Positions 20,348 through 32,221 of a DNA stretch of 64,000 nt are shown in pieces. Both the position numbers and the translations under genes were made by a program. Numbering within the stretch: position 1 is the first letter of the stretch; every line of letters starts with the position of its first letter. The DNA is from Vesta saturnalis (taxonomy: Eukaryota; Arthropoda; Insecta; Coleoptera; Lampyridae). The notes beneath the pieces were generated by a model. That model had not been told where the DNA came from and did no database searches. It saw only the letters and a list, made by a program, of their open reading frames with translations. Where the stretch lies: positions 684,501 through 748,500 of the forward strand of contig JARFJB010002033.1 in the NCBI GenBank assembly GCA_036346205.1. The letters are read 5' to 3'.

Positions 20348-20459
20348 TACGACTGTTAGTAAAATTAAGGAAAATTAAATTAAAAAAAAACAGAATTGTT
20401 TTAACGGAAGCCCGGGTCTCCGACGAGGTGCAGCCTCACGCCCCGAGGAAAAAAGACTT

Positions 20460-21345
20460 GGAGATCAGAGATCCAATACAAATGCTAAAATAAAATAATA
20501 AGTTAAAATTAATAAAAATAATTTTTATTAACTGCTAGTGCTGCCCGACCGACGTCGATCCTGATGCTGGCAGTGTCCTGGATTTTTCTTGTGTCCTTCC
20601 TGTTTTGCTTGCTGCATGTCCTGCGGCTCCTGCTAGGCTGTGGCTCTTCTCCTTGATGACCGCTTCTTCGTATTATCTGAAGGGAAGGCGTAACTGCTCT
20701 GCGCATGGTGGACATATTCATGTGCATTATATACAATTTTACAAAAATGGGGTTAAGCATTTCCACGTACCGCTTCTTGGGACGATTACCCATAAAGGTT
20801 GCCCCTGAGGTTACAATCAAACTTCCTTGGTAAGGAATAATTAAAGACATTAGAGTCGACGTTTATTATTAAAAGCATTAAATCCAAAAGTATCGATCAT
20901 GACGGAATTAATATTACTATGCTTGGCCTAGTTCTACCTTTCTGCTTAGGTATGCTTACATATTATTAATTAATATTTTAGTACAGCAAATTTCCTCAGT
21001 TGCTTGAAATCTGCTAGTATTGTTAATTGCTAAAATTAATTAAAGTTTCTAAATTTACGGACATTCGCCCTTTAAGCGTCCTTTGTTTTCTTAAACGTGA
21101 TCGAAAAAATTGTTAAACAAATACTTATCTGTGTAAATAAGAAACATATATTTCCCACCTTTCAGTAGAGTTTTCGCTGTACACATAGCACGCAAACTGT
21201 GTTGCTATACTTCTCTAAACATTGACAATTCTAGAATCACCTTATTGGAGCTGCTAATCTTGTTAATTTTGATTTTTGTTGCTTTTGAAATTGAAATTTT
21301 TAGGTTTTCACCATAAAACATATCTATTGTCAGTAATTATTTGCA
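20460..21345. other. No assigned gene; minus ORF 20509-20850 of unknown origin
   Basis: A GC-richer stretch at 20520-20830 supports a 113-codon minus ORF with basic, Arg/Ser-rich segments (QPSRSRRTCSKQNRKD). I do not recognise it. It may be the 5' leader of the retrotransposon or a fragment of another element. The remainder to 21345 is AT-rich without signals. Confidence 0.3.
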
Positions 21346-21349
21346 AAAT

Positions 21350-22110
21350 AGAACTCAATTTGTATTGTTGAACAATCAACTCTCGTACTCTCATATGATG
21401 ACCTCAAGGTAGTATTTTGGGTCCAATTTTGTGCTCTATATTTACCGATCTTCCATCTGTTGTGAGGTATTCCAGTTATCATATGTATGCGGACAACTTG
21501 CAAATATGCCTTTCTCGCCAATTGCGAGATATTTCTCATACTTTATCCAAACTGAATGAGGATTTAGCTTATATTGCAAACTGGTGAGAAATAATGGATA
21601 AGTAAATCCTGATAAAACCGTACCATTGTGAATATAGGTAGTAAAAACATAAGAAATGCAGTGAACATAAACTGCTATTAACTGCTTATTATTAATAATG
21701 TGAATATTAAATGAGTGCAATCTGCTGGATCACATTAATTAAAGTGTCTACACCACCTTAAATATGAATTAAATGAAGGAACCAAAATGATGTTAGATAG
21801 ATCGCTGATAAATTCCACTATTGTTCTTCAGTTAACTTTTTCTGTCAGCGTATAACGAAATAAAATGTAGAAGCTTCAAAATTATTCCACTCGCATTATT
21901 CATCCAGTAGCTCTATCACTTGTCAAACAAATTGGCGAGCTCAAATTTGCGAAAGAATATTCCTTGGAAACTTTTGCACTTTTAGTCCTGGCTGCCCATA
22001 AAAGTTAATAATTAAACACTCAGGATTACATAAGAATTTTAGGCATCTAGCGTATCACATTCCTAAACATACAACTGTTAAGAATAAGGGAAGTGTTAGT
22101 TATATGGCAC
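21350..22110 (+). pseudogene. Non-LTR reverse transcriptase fragment, 3' part
   Basis: On plus, GSILGPILCSIFTDLPS leads into HMYADNLQICL. YADN sits where the catalytic YADD box belongs, so even the active-site second aspartate has changed. KLNEDLAYIANW follows. Further on, broken frames give LHKNFRHLAYHIPKHTTVKN and GSVSYMAPYV, typical of the C-terminal end of CR1/Jockey-type polymerases. Stops are frequent. This is an old 5'-truncated insertion; its ends are not defined. Confidence 0.7.
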
Positions 22111-22289
22111 CTTATGTACGTAAATAGGTAACCTGTGATTTTAAGACGTTTAGGTATATTATAAGACTCGTTTTCTGACAAAATGGAATTGTGATTTGGA
22201 CATCTTATGTTACTGCGTATGGTATAAGGATATTTATACGCATTATTTATTTCATTTCTTTCTCATTCTACAAATTTGATATTGGAATT

Positions 22290-23560
22290 TATCTTTATTT
22301 CTAATACCATTCACTAACAAACTCCTTAGTGACCACCAATATGGGTTTAGGCAAAGTCGTTCAACAGGCGATCTTCTTTCATATGTGACCCAAGTTTGGA
22401 ACAATACAGTAGAGCAGTCCGGTGAAACAGTTGTACTCGCTTTAGATATCTCAAAGGCATTTGACCAAGTTTGGCATAAGTGTTTACTTGCCAAACTCGT
22501 TTGGGTTAAATGATACGCTCATCAACTGGGTTTCTAGTTTCCTTGATAAAAGACGAATACGTGTCGTAGTCGATGGCTTTTTTTCAAAAGAAGCTAGCAT
22601 TAACGCGGGCGTTCCACAGGGATCCGTTATAGCGCCTACACTTTTTCTGCTGTACATAAATGACCTTATTTCTTCAACAACTAACCCCATCCATTGCTTT
22701 GCTGACGATAGCACTCTTCACTGTAGTTCATCTCAGTGTACTCATAGTGATAATCCACTTTCCATGTCAAATCAAGAAATTAAAGCTGAAATGGCAAATT
22801 CAATCAACAAAGACATTCAACGTATTCTCGAATGGGGAAGCAATAATCTAGTTAAATTTAATGCTAACAAAACTCAGTGTTGCCTTATGTTCGCCCCAAA
22901 AAAGATCGATCATTTCCTGTTGTAAGTATGAATGGCTCAGTTCTTAAGTTTTCAGACTCTATTACTCTGTTGGGTATGACTGTATCTTCAAATCTCTCAT
23001 GGGTTGACCATCTTCTGTCAGCTACCAAAACAGCTGCTCGTAAAATAGGCTTTTTGTACAGACCTAAGCAGTACTTTACCTCTCGACAACTCCTTCTGCT
23101 GTATAAGGCCCAAATTCGGCCTCATCTGGAATATAATTCTCACCTTTGGGTTAGTGCTCCCCAATACGCTCTCGATATCGTTGATCGTATTCAAAAGAGA
23201 GCGATTAGGCTTATAAATGACCCGTCCTTAACTTCTCACATACAGTCCCTTGAGCATAGAAGGATGGTTTCAGTTCTTTCTTTGTATTATCGTTATTACA
23301 ACGGCTATTGTGCTTCTGAATTATATTCTTTGATACCATCTCGGGCTATCTTTGCGAGAAACACTCGGTTCGCTCATTCACATCATCAGCATGCAGTACA
23401 AATCTCCACTCGTCGTACCAAACGGGCGCAATCCACATTTTTCTACACGGCTTCTAAACTCTGGAATGATCTCCCTAGTTCCTGCTAAGGTAGCTGTTCA
23501 TACGCATCTATTGGCAATTCATTATCCCTCTATGCATCCTCCTAAGTGTTCCTGAGTGCT
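22290..23560 (+). pseudogene. CR1/Jockey-superfamily reverse transcriptase, 5'-truncated copy
   Basis: A less decayed non-LTR copy on plus. From about 22318 it reads SDHQYGFRQSRSTGDLL and LDISKAFDQVWHKCLL (motif with the first catalytic aspartate), a frameshift near 22495, GVPQGSVIAPTLFLLYIND, and the catalytic CFADDSTL near 22700. A second frameshift near 22905 leads to the thumb and C-terminal region (SITLLGMTVSSNLSW, LYKAQIRPHLEY, FFYTASKLWNDLP), which ends near 23485-23555. Only two or three lesions separate it from a continuous frame, so it is the youngest of the reverse-transcriptase fragments here. The 3' tail runs to about 23780, with an aataaa at 23758 and an att-rich end. Confidence 0.88.
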
Positions 23561-23785
23561 TTAGTACGATAGGCCAAATTTAGCCTGTTCAGGTCCACAA
23601 TCATAAAAAAAAACCATGTTTATTAATTTTAAGTCCTTTGGATGCAATGGAAGATCGGCCTTGTTAAATTCGTATCTTTATTTTGATTTTTGTTGTATTT
23701 CCGCCACTTTACTATTTTGTTTTGTTGTACATGATTTCGGTATTGTTCATTTGCACAATAAATACTATTATTATATTATAAAGTA
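23561..23785 (+). other. 3' tail of the CR1/Jockey-type element
   Basis: Untranslated tail with an A-run (about 23606-23613), an AATAAA hexamer near 23758 and a short att-repeat terminus, the usual end of a target-primed insertion. The 120-bp-type tandem repeat seen at 12890-13200 resumes just after it. Confidence 0.5.
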
Positions 23786-23935
23786 AAATAGGACAAAAAT
23801 GTATTTGTTTAGCATGTAACGAGCACATTTATACACTGATAAAAAGGGGGCGAATCATTTGTCCAACTCCACTACATATAAAGACTAATTAGCGATAAGG
23901 AAAGAGCACAAAGGAAAGAAATCTTATCCAGTGAA
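23786..23935 (+). repeat. Isolated unit of the 120-bp-type tandem repeat
   Basis: Carries tatttgtttagcatgtaac, gagcacatttat and actaattagcgataaggaaa, matching the units at 12895-13190. The family therefore lies on both sides of the retrotransposon cluster. Confidence 0.55.
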
Positions 23936-24492
23936 TCTTCATCAGTTCAGAAACATCATCAAAGAAAATCAATCTTTTGTATCTAAGCAAATTCTCATTA
24001 CATAGGATGTCGCACAAACCTCAATTTTGAGAGTTTTTTTTTTGCACGGAAATAATATATCAAAAATCAAATCAGAAAAATTAAACTGTGACAAAATTTC
24101 ATAGTACTTCTTTTTGCTTAGTTTTTAATGGCTGCTGTAGGAAAACCGCAGAAGACCATAGCCCTTGGTGATAAAATGATCGGCATGCTTCATATACCTT
24201 AATTTTAAAATTAAGACTTTCCCAACATTGATAGTTTGGTATATTTCAGTCGCCAATTTTCATAGTTTTTCTATTTTGAACTGCTTCCCTGAATTTACTA
24301 TAAATATTATTCCAATTATCAGGGTTAACCTAAATATTTAATGGGAAATGAATGATATATTTACGTATTTCCAGCGTACAGATAAAATGTACAATGCTCT
24401 AGTATGGATAAAGTGGTCCTAAGTTAAACCTTGTGAAATTCCTTTTCTCAACTGCATTCACAGTCATCTATCGTTAAAGACCGCTTAGGTAG

Positions 24493-25010
24493 TTACATAT
24501 TAGTAGCACAGCACTCTCCTACCCCAATAAGTCTTAATGTAGCGATAAAAATGTTATGGTTCAGCAAGTCAAATACCTTGGTACAAGAACCGTCAAATTT
24601 CCTTTGTCCGGTTTCCGTTATTAAATCATCAATAACACATGACATGGCAGAAGTACAACTATATCCTGTACTAAACATTAACTGAGTTGAAGACAAAATC
24701 ACAGTGATAAAACATTACTGGTATTTACCAATTCAAACAGTTGATTTTGTAAGACTTTTTAATTACTTTAAGTCAGACAGATGTGATTGGACGTAATTTC
24801 TCAGCCACCTTTTGGAATTAGCGTAACAAATGCAAATCTTTTATGTGGTGGGAAAAACTAAGTTTTTTATAGACAAGTTTATATGGATAATGGATGACAA
24901 TGGAAATGGATAACACATTTTTATTACATCTATATTAATGCCATCTAACCCATAAGATTTTATACTTATTTTATTGATTATAGTACGCACTGATATTTCA
25001 CTAAATCAAA
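24493..25010 (-). pseudogene. Old non-LTR reverse transcriptase fragment
   Basis: On minus from about 25010: IINKISIKSYGLDGINIDVIKM with the GxDGI box, LSIKNLVFPTT, FVTLIPKGG, then in another frame TGYSCTSAMSCVIDDLI and KVFDLLNHNIFIATLRLIGV, the region of the first catalytic aspartate. Order and spacing match palm/finger blocks of Jockey/CR1 polymerases. Stops and gaps are numerous and the catalytic FADD region is missing. No ends are visible. Confidence 0.7.
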
Positions 25011-27273
25011 TTTGACAACATTGATCTAAGTTATGACTATAAAGTGATCGAGCAAATTTTGGGTTTATTTTCATAAATTGATTGCTTTTTTTTCTGATGT
25101 GATAGTGTGTTTGTTGAATTTCAAAATTATTCGTAGCAATTCCAGTGAGCTAGGATTTTATTGTACTTAAGAGTTTGTTACTAATGGAAATCATTAATTT
25201 GACTGCATCCCTTAGCCAAGATCCAAATAGTTTAGTAAACTTTGACTGACGTTTTTTTTTGGAGTATTTAGTAATTCAAAAATACTATTGCTTAGAAATC
25301 CTACCTTATCCTCATTACTGGACTCTGGATCATAGTATTCCAAATTATATATCACAGGATATTTATGGAAATCAAGCGTAGTTACTTACCTGACTACTTC
25401 ACCAACTTTAGCTGAAGCCAGGTCTCATTAAACGGCCGTCGGGTTACGTATTTTTATCACTTTAATTATTACAAAATTTTTTACATTTCTAGCAATTATT
25501 GTTTTTTTACACAATTAGTTGCAGGAATAAATTGGGCTTTAAGAAAAGTGAAAAAATTTCATTGAAATATATTTTTTATGATTGACGTCTGCTATTACTC
25601 CATGAACAAAGTGGCAAAAAAGTCACAGACTTCCGTGCTATAGTATTATAAACCTTTAAACACAAAAAATGTTTCAGTATGAGGTGGTTTTATATCATTT
25701 TGTCACATGTTACATATATGGCACAATTTCATCTTTCATACATGTACTTGTTGGGGGTTATAATGATTTGATCCTGTTACTAGTGACTACAAACTTTCTC
25801 AAATAAACTCTAAATTATGTAAAGAAGCCTTATGATGTCTGATCTATTTGTTTATTCTACAATATCGGATATTCAATAAATTGATGCTTTCGAATACCTA
25901 ACCTACTAAAGCACATTTTGCCTGTAAAACATGTTTACATGTCGGAATTTGTCAGAATAAATAGCAAATACATGGGATAAGAAGATAGAAAATAATTTAA
26001 AAACTAAATGACTTTAATTTATATAAATTCTAATATACATTTTTAAAGTACATAATAAGTTAAATTTACACATAATATGGAAGAGCTATCAATGATGCAA
26101 TTTTATAATTAATCTGACCATCCATATTGCATCCGGTCTGCATTGTTTTGATGTGCAGGTTTCCAGCATGTCCTTCACTTAGAATTGGATGTTCCATCTT
26201 TTAGCGACAGATGTAGTCTATGCCACATAGACAAATAATTACATTTAAAGAAATAATCACCATTCACCATCAACCTAAAGTGTCTTGTTAAAAGTGTGAG
26301 TTTAAAATGTAAAGTAAAAAATACATGAAATATTGAAAAAATAGAATTGAATACAAATTTTTTTTACAGCAAATTTTCAATAAAATATTTTTGTTGTACA
26401 TGAATAAATGACAAATAGCAAAAAGTATCCCAAAATATTTTTGGACTATAAACAAGTTTGAAGAGGCTGGATACTATATCTTACCTGTAAGTTTACAAAA
26501 TGGTAGAAATCTTCAGTGAGCAATAGAAGAATTGAAAAATCATACTACCATTTATACTTTTATGTATGTTAGGTTAATTAGTAAATGAAAATATTTATAA
26601 TTACGTGATTATATTTTAAATTTACGTTTAATATGAAAATATTCATAGCATTTGATAATTCTTCAAATTATATTACAACGTTTAGAACAAAATTATTAAT
26701 AATTTGAGACATGACAAATAAATATAAAAAAGGCCGTTTGAAAATAATTGCAACGTTCCGCACATGGAACTATTAAAACTTTTAACAACATATTTTTGCT
26801 TCACTTTAAGTTAAAGCTCAAATTATTTTTATTTTGTAACTAAAAACACAGACTGACAATAAAACTTAATTAAATACATGTGGTCACGACATTACTCTGA
26901 TCCACCTGTAGTTCGATCTTCAATCACTGGACCTGCCAGTGATAACATCTTCGAAAGGTGGTGTAGCAGAACACACTGCCCATCGATTTGTATAAAATAA
27001 CAAGCTTAACATGATAACGTTTTAATTGTTCCATTAAAAATTACAATAACAACATCAAATTAAAAAGTTTATAATCTTAAACAGGTTTGGCATTAAAATA
27101 CACGTTCTCGTAATGTTTTGATCCCAGGCTAGTTAATAGTACCGAACAAGTTGCCATTTTGCCAGTAGAGTAATGTCAATAATAAACACCCCATTCAAAA
27201 TTTGGTAATCATTTGGTTGTAATAGGAATAACTAAAAAACTGTAGGATTTATATATAATTCCGTACACATTGA
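25011..27273. other. No recognisable gene
   Basis: AT-rich sequence downstream of the PMCA 3' end. A 43-codon minus frame near 26060-26186 is open, but nothing supports it as an exon. No repeats of note are seen. Confidence 0.4.
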
Positions 27274-27651
27274 TTAACTAGAAGTGTATGGAGTCTCCGA
27301 TCGACAAAAAGGCATGACGTACCACAGATCAATAACATATCTAGTTAAAGTATATGTATTTACGTTGTAATGAGAATACACATTTCCACGAGTATCGGCA
27401 TGGGAATGTGCAATCACCAGCAGTGTCTTTAGCAAGATGTGGTCACGGGCCGGTAGTTTGACTAGAGTGAACCACAAGATTGCCCTAGGATTACTGGTTA
27501 AGGAAATAACAACGATGGGTTGGGATTTTTGGGCGATGTTGAACGTGTGCGGTTCAATATCACCTATGACATTTCTCGTTGCCAATTTTCCCCACCCACC
27601 TGCTTCGTGCTGTTGAAGAATTCGATATAGGACAGTGTATATATGTGTGCG
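27274..27651 (-). other. Unrecognised open frame, possible exon or chance ORF
   Basis: A minus frame is open for about 125 codons, from just after a tttcag-like acceptor near 27660 to a stop at 27274. It has ordinary amino-acid composition (GGWGKLATRNVIGDIEPH, LVKLPARDHILLKTLL) and is richer in GC than its surroundings. I do not recognise a family. It lies about 1 kb beyond the distal PMCA terminal exon and in the same direction, so it could be PMCA 3' untranslated sequence or part of a neighbouring gene. Confidence 0.25.
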
Positions 27652-28101
27652 GTAGCTTACTGAAAATGTAAACTGTACCTGAATAAAATAAATACTAAAA
27701 AATACTGAAAGAACAGACTAACTGCGTAAGTCACTGAAGCAGATATCTAAGTACCACCACCGCAAAAGAATTTATTCAGGGACAGTTTACCTCTCCACTA
27801 AGCCATTATACACAACTTACTTTTAGTTCCTAAGTACGTAATTAGTTAAATAGTATTGTTTGTTTCAATTTCAGAGTACACATAGATAAAGTATAAAACA
27901 AATAAATCTCGGAGGTAAAAACATTGCTGTATTTCGCAGCTTTAGTTTTAAACCTCTATAATAACGGTAAATGGATTAGAATCTACTTACAACTAAATCA
28001 GACCTAAAATACAACAGAATGAGGGCGAGGAGAAGCAGTAACTCAATTAGTTTATAACTAATTATATTTATATAAATACTATTCTAGACTGACAGTGTGT
28101 A

Positions 28102-28107
28102 TTTATT
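28102..28107 (-). terminator. Candidate poly(A) signal for the distal PMCA isoform
   Basis: An AATAAA hexamer on minus, about 530 bp past the stop of the distal terminal exon. It is one of few hexamers in range in the correct orientation. No cleavage evidence is available. Confidence 0.35.
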
Positions 28108-28638
28108 GCCTCTCCTCAACAACATTTGGCAGACAACATCTGATCTCTACTATTCTTATAGAATAATAAACAGAAGCAAACCAACGCTGGTAGCCTATTT
28201 GGTATGTCAGGCCAAAAGCGTTGGATTGCTAACGAGGACGCCAACGGCCGCGGACTGGCGCTGACATAACCACGGCGACAGTGCACGGTAATTCCAGTCG
28301 GCGTGGTGTGTCGCGCCAGAGTGCACTGCGTGCCGGGGCGTCCTCGAAGCTGTGAGGACGCCACTGGTGCGCCACTCACCTAGGCACCTAATTACACGCT
28401 ATGGACGAACTCTGACTCGTCCCATTATTGCTAATCATGTTGAGTTCATGACTCCAGCATGGTTCCTACGCTTGGATAGCATAAGACACATATTCCACTA
28501 GAATAACAACAATCAACGAACAAACAATGCGCGTGGTAACGGCAGCTGATGGGCCACCGGGCCGGTCGGTTTTCGGGTGCTGCTCCGGTGAGGGAATAGG
28601 TTGGTCAAGATGGGTAAGATAGGAATTAGAAAAAGGAG

Positions 28639-28860
28639 CTACACAGCCGTCTCTGTATGGCTGTGAGAGGATAACCGCTCCACATCTATTTCAGGAATCG
28701 TCAACTCATCTGGGATGTTATCGGCATACTCAATGGAAGAAGTTTGAGACAACCTCTTAGAGAGTGATGTCTGTTTTCGGAGTACCTCGGCAAGGGAAGT
28801 ATTGCTGTGTTCGCCATACCGAGCATCAAGGCCCTGACGGAAAGCATTAACTACTCGGAT
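28639..28860 (-). CDS. PMCA: PMCA alternative terminal exon K (distal), ending in a PDZ-type ligand
   Basis: Acceptor tttcag at 28861-28866; the exon begins ATC CGA GTA in phase 0 and stops at TAG 28639. The peptide opens IRVVNAFRQGLDARY, which completes the calmodulin-binding helix started in the preceding constitutive exon. It continues with SLAEVLRKQTSLSKRLS and IPEIDVERLSSHSHTETAV. The last four residues E-T-A-V fit the class I PDZ-ligand consensus (S/T-x-hydrophobic), as in vertebrate PMCA b-type tails. It is joined to the donor at 34006 by a 5146-bp intron that skips exon J. Phase and position make it mutually exclusive with exon J. Isoform use cannot be read from DNA. Confidence 0.93.
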   Translation of the reverse strand: MRVVNAFRQGLDARYGEHSNTSLAEVLRKQTSLSKRLSQTSSIEYADNIPDELTIPEIDVERLSSHSHTETAV

Positions 28861-28866
28861 CTGAAA

Positions 28867-31400
28867 TAAACAAGAAACAACAAAACAGGGAGAATTAAAA
28901 TAAGAACATTCCCGGGAAGGTGGCGAGCAGTTAGCACAGCCCAAAGATCAGTACAGAGCCATACTTGAGCCCAAACATGCCGTTCTTAAACGTGCATTAT
29001 TATTGGAAGTGTTAAATGTAGCGTGGCAATAGCGGTTAGGTTATATAAAGTGTTCTGTAAGAGTGTTGCGAATACTAGTAAAGCACAACTAGAAAATAGA
29101 AAATTATAGCTTTCTCTTATAGTTAATATTTTTTGAAATATTCGAACAAATATGTAAGGGCTCAAGTTTCAACATTTAACAAACATGCAATCAATATTTG
29201 TATAATATTTATATGTATATACATGCCACGAGTAGCTTGTGGCGGCATACAATCATACATACACGTGATACGGAGGCAGTTCAAATTGACTTGCAATACT
29301 GCCAGAGCAAAATGTATTTGTGTTGAGCCATTGTACATGCCGTGTATTGGAAATTCCAAGTCAGGCTTAAGCTTTACATTCACTGGTTTTCATCGCAGAT
29401 AAACAGAAGCTACAAATATGAATCTCCACTTGAAACCAACACAAATATAAAAAGTTTATTACCAGCAAACGGCTGCATAGCCAATCAGCTGAGTAATAAT
29501 CATTTGACACTGGTAGCAAGCAGTCAGATATTACAATACAATACCGAGTGTTATGGAATTAAAACATTGAACTTGCAAAGTTTCACAAACCAAAACAATA
29601 CAGTTTTAGAACTGTCTGAGCACCACTTAACACACATGAATAACAATGTTCAAATACATACAGTCTTTACCAGAGACATTGGTTACTTTGCTTACGTGAT
29701 TTTGCCCCACCTGTATGTATGTATATGTGGGTATTAGTAAACACACAAAACAATATAAAAGTATTACTTAACACATAAAAAGGTAAAACGTAATAATACA
29801 ACCTTGCAGTATTTTTAAAATAAAAATTCATTCTTTTAATAATTTTATTGAAAAGTCTCATTGAAAACAGCAATCTGTTAGTATATTAAAATAAAAACAT
29901 ATCTAAGTACACTTCGTCAAATACAATTAACAATCATATATTTCGAGTAAAAATTTAAATTTATGTAAACAAATGGAAGCCTCTACAGTAATTTAACAAA
30001 CAAACTAACTATGCAACGAGGCCGTTTTTACTCGTAAGCGCAACAGCTATTATAAGAGCACCCGGGCATTCGGCTACAAAAAATTTTCAAATTCACAACC
30101 AAAGCTTTTTTCGATTATGTCCACGTCGTTAGTATTAATCAAAAATTTTATGTTAAATAAAAAACAAAACAAAAAATGAATCGACAACTAGTAATCGGCC
30201 GAGAGCAGTCGTTTTGAGCGATCATATGCATCTGTGAGCTAAGAATAAGAGTCATGCACATGCGAACATAAGTTAAGAGCCTAACGGGCATCAGACGAAG
30301 GATACGGAAAAACAATTCCACAAAACAATAAAAACGTTATTGCACTGCTTCAATATTGACAAGGCGGTACAACAAATAAATAATGAAAAAAAAATAAGTA
30401 TACATAAGCAAGTGCCTCTACACAATGTGGAAGCAGTGATCAACACACACCAACAAGAGCGAACGAGCGAGCACACGAACACGTAGCGGACAGAAAAGAA
30501 GTAGGAAAGCGGCTTACAGCTTGGTCAGTGGAGCTCTTGCTGTATGGAACCGGAATCAAACGCTCTTGCAATTCACCACCTATCACCTTCAAGAGTAAAG
30601 GGTAACGTTAAGAGTGGTTTGATAGACAGTGAAAGACACATACAATAGATAGTGCACAGAATGAGATAGATTAGATAACTACTGAGTAAAAATTAAGAAG
30701 AGCTCGGGCAATGGTAATTTAAACAATTATTCTAGAAACTCCTTACCATTGCACCTAAAGATGAAATGTGCACGTGTACATTATGTGAATCATGTTAATA
30801 AAGAGTACACGTGCATTTATCCATCAGTGCTGTAAATAAGAGTCTTAAGTGTTACAATCAACAGACACACGATTGCTCGAAACGTGTATCTATGTTTGGC
30901 TCAGTGCCGAGTATCAAGAACAGAGCGTTAAATACTTTTATACCGTAATTCTCTTTACATAATGCCAAAACTTAATAAAATGGTAGGTAACGCAGAAAAT
31001 TAAAAAAAAAGTAAAATAAAAAACTAAAGAAAGAAAAAGAATAAAACACGATAGTATTCTGTTAAATGCGGGAAAGTGGCTTGGTTTGATTGGCTTGCAA
31101 AATCACTGAAATTTGTTTAGTAACACAGAGTATAAATGTTGCTGTAGCATTGTACCTACTAGGTTTGTTCGTATTTGCTACATTAACTATTCTAATATGA
31201 AACCTATGATCTATGTATTCATGAAAAAATGCTTTACTTGAAGTATAACTCTTATAATATTGGTCAAATATAATAAACATTCCAAAAATAGATGGTATCG
31301 AGTCTGTAAAAATTCTTTACTTTTAAATGCCCAATTAAGCAATTTAAAACAATTGGCAACAAATTTCACTTGTCCCTGTAGCGCTACTAAATTCGGTCAG
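28867..31400. other. PMCA intronic / inter-terminal-exon sequence, no gene seen
   Basis: Lies between the two terminal exons. AT-rich, with several modest open frames on both strands that lack motifs or coding bias. A short inverted pair of cgtgtac-type words is visible near 30771 and 30805 (gtgcacgtgtac / gtacacgtgca). Confidence 0.5.
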
Positions 31401-31416
31401 AAAACTTATTCTACAA

Positions 31417-31422
31417 TTTATT
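31417..31422 (-). terminator. Candidate poly(A) signal for the proximal PMCA isoform
   Basis: An AATAAA hexamer on minus, about 470 bp past the stop of exon J, overlapping a second shifted hexamer-like run. Plausible but unconfirmed. Confidence 0.35.
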
Positions 31423-31891
31423 TATATTATTCTAACATTTTCAAAATGTCATTTTTTACATGGCATTATGTCACAATCATGCCTATAATATCTTACCTAG
31501 TACCTACAATTCTCTTTCTTGTAGTGAATACGAACAAAGCTATAACATTGGCATTTCACACAATACAGTTGTCTCAAATTTTGTGTGCATGCGTCCGAAA
31601 TATAAACAAGTAGTAAGTAAGTGTCTCCATCACCACTAACCTGAGAGGTTCTAAAGGCTATCTAAAATGCTATACATATATCTATTCTACAAGTGTATGA
31701 CGAAACATTATGTACAAAAGTAATACAAAATACTTAGATTTGGTCAAGTGAGAGTCTCTACTAAGTGCTAAGCATTTGGTAGAGGAGAGGCTGTTTGAAA
31801 GGTCAAGGTACTACGGCAGGGTGGCACTAGTGGCACTAAAAACGAGCGTCATGCACTGCTCGCCTCGGTATAAAACCGGGCATGACCGGCA

Positions 31892-32221
31892 CTATATGCG
31901 AGTCTCATGCACGGGCTTGGGCAGCTCAGAGTTGGCAGGTGCGGAAGGTGCTAACTGCGGATTGTAAGGTGGGGGCCTCAGAGTGTGAGGAGATAGCAGC
32001 CGGTTTCCAGTTCCGGCGTGGTCGTCGCGCTCTGTCTTCAGCTGCTGCGGCGACAATTTGGTGGCAGTGGGATCCTCATCGATATAAGTGATGTCTGATA
32101 GAGGACGAGGAGGCCAGGGGCCAGTGTGACTTCGCGAGCTGCGCAAACTGTGCAAACTATGTACTGAGCGGCGTTCCTCCAGATCCTCCAATGTGGACTT
32201 GAAAGCCCTGATTACTCGCAG
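31892..32221 (-). CDS. PMCA: PMCA alternative terminal exon J (proximal), ending in a PDZ-type ligand
   Basis: Acceptor ttgcag precedes CTG CGA GTA at 32221; stop TAG at 31892. The peptide begins LRVIRAFKSTLEDLEERRS, the second half of the calmodulin-binding region, followed by the insect-conserved SVHSLHSLRSSRS and SDITYIDED. A proline-rich variable tail follows (RPPPYNPQLAPSAPANSE) and ends KPVHETRI. The final E-T-R-I again fits a class I PDZ ligand. The exon is GC-richer than its surroundings. It uses the same donor (34006) as exon K through a 1785-bp intron. The PMCA of other animals is likewise spliced at this site to tune calmodulin affinity. Confidence 0.95.
   Translation of the reverse strand: MRVIRAFKSTLEDLEERRSVHSLHSLRSSRSHTGPWPPRPLSDITYIDEDPTATKLSPQQLKTERDDHAGTGNRLLSPHTLRPPPYNPQLAPSAPANSELPKPVHETRI

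Larger units (their letters stand above)
13210..20450 (-). mobile_element. Jockey-clade non-LTR retrotransposon, split by a P element
   Basis: Reads on minus: a GC-richer leader (about 20450-20350), ORF1 (20347-20064 and 16390 to about 15640), then ORF2 with endonuclease (about 15610-14890) and reverse transcriptase (about 14550-13215). A P element (16400-20053) sits inside ORF1. Domain order and motifs are those of the Jockey group of target-primed retrotransposons. Frameshifts and stops occur throughout, so the copy is inactive. I could not define its 3' end exactly; coding similarity fades near 13210 where short tandem repeats begin. Confidence 0.8.

Noticed and set aside
20509..20850. 113-codon minus ORF, Arg/Ser-rich
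   Set aside because: No recognisable domain; could be retrotransposon leader sequence, so not called a gene.
26060..26186. 43-codon minus frame considered as a third PMCA tail
   Set aside because: It lacks the IRVV/LRVI start that completes the calmodulin-binding helix and has no good acceptor in the right phase.
29133..29737. Several overlapping open frames between PMCA terminal exons
   Set aside because: Both strands are open by chance in AT-rich sequence; no motif, no bias, no splice sites that join to PMCA.
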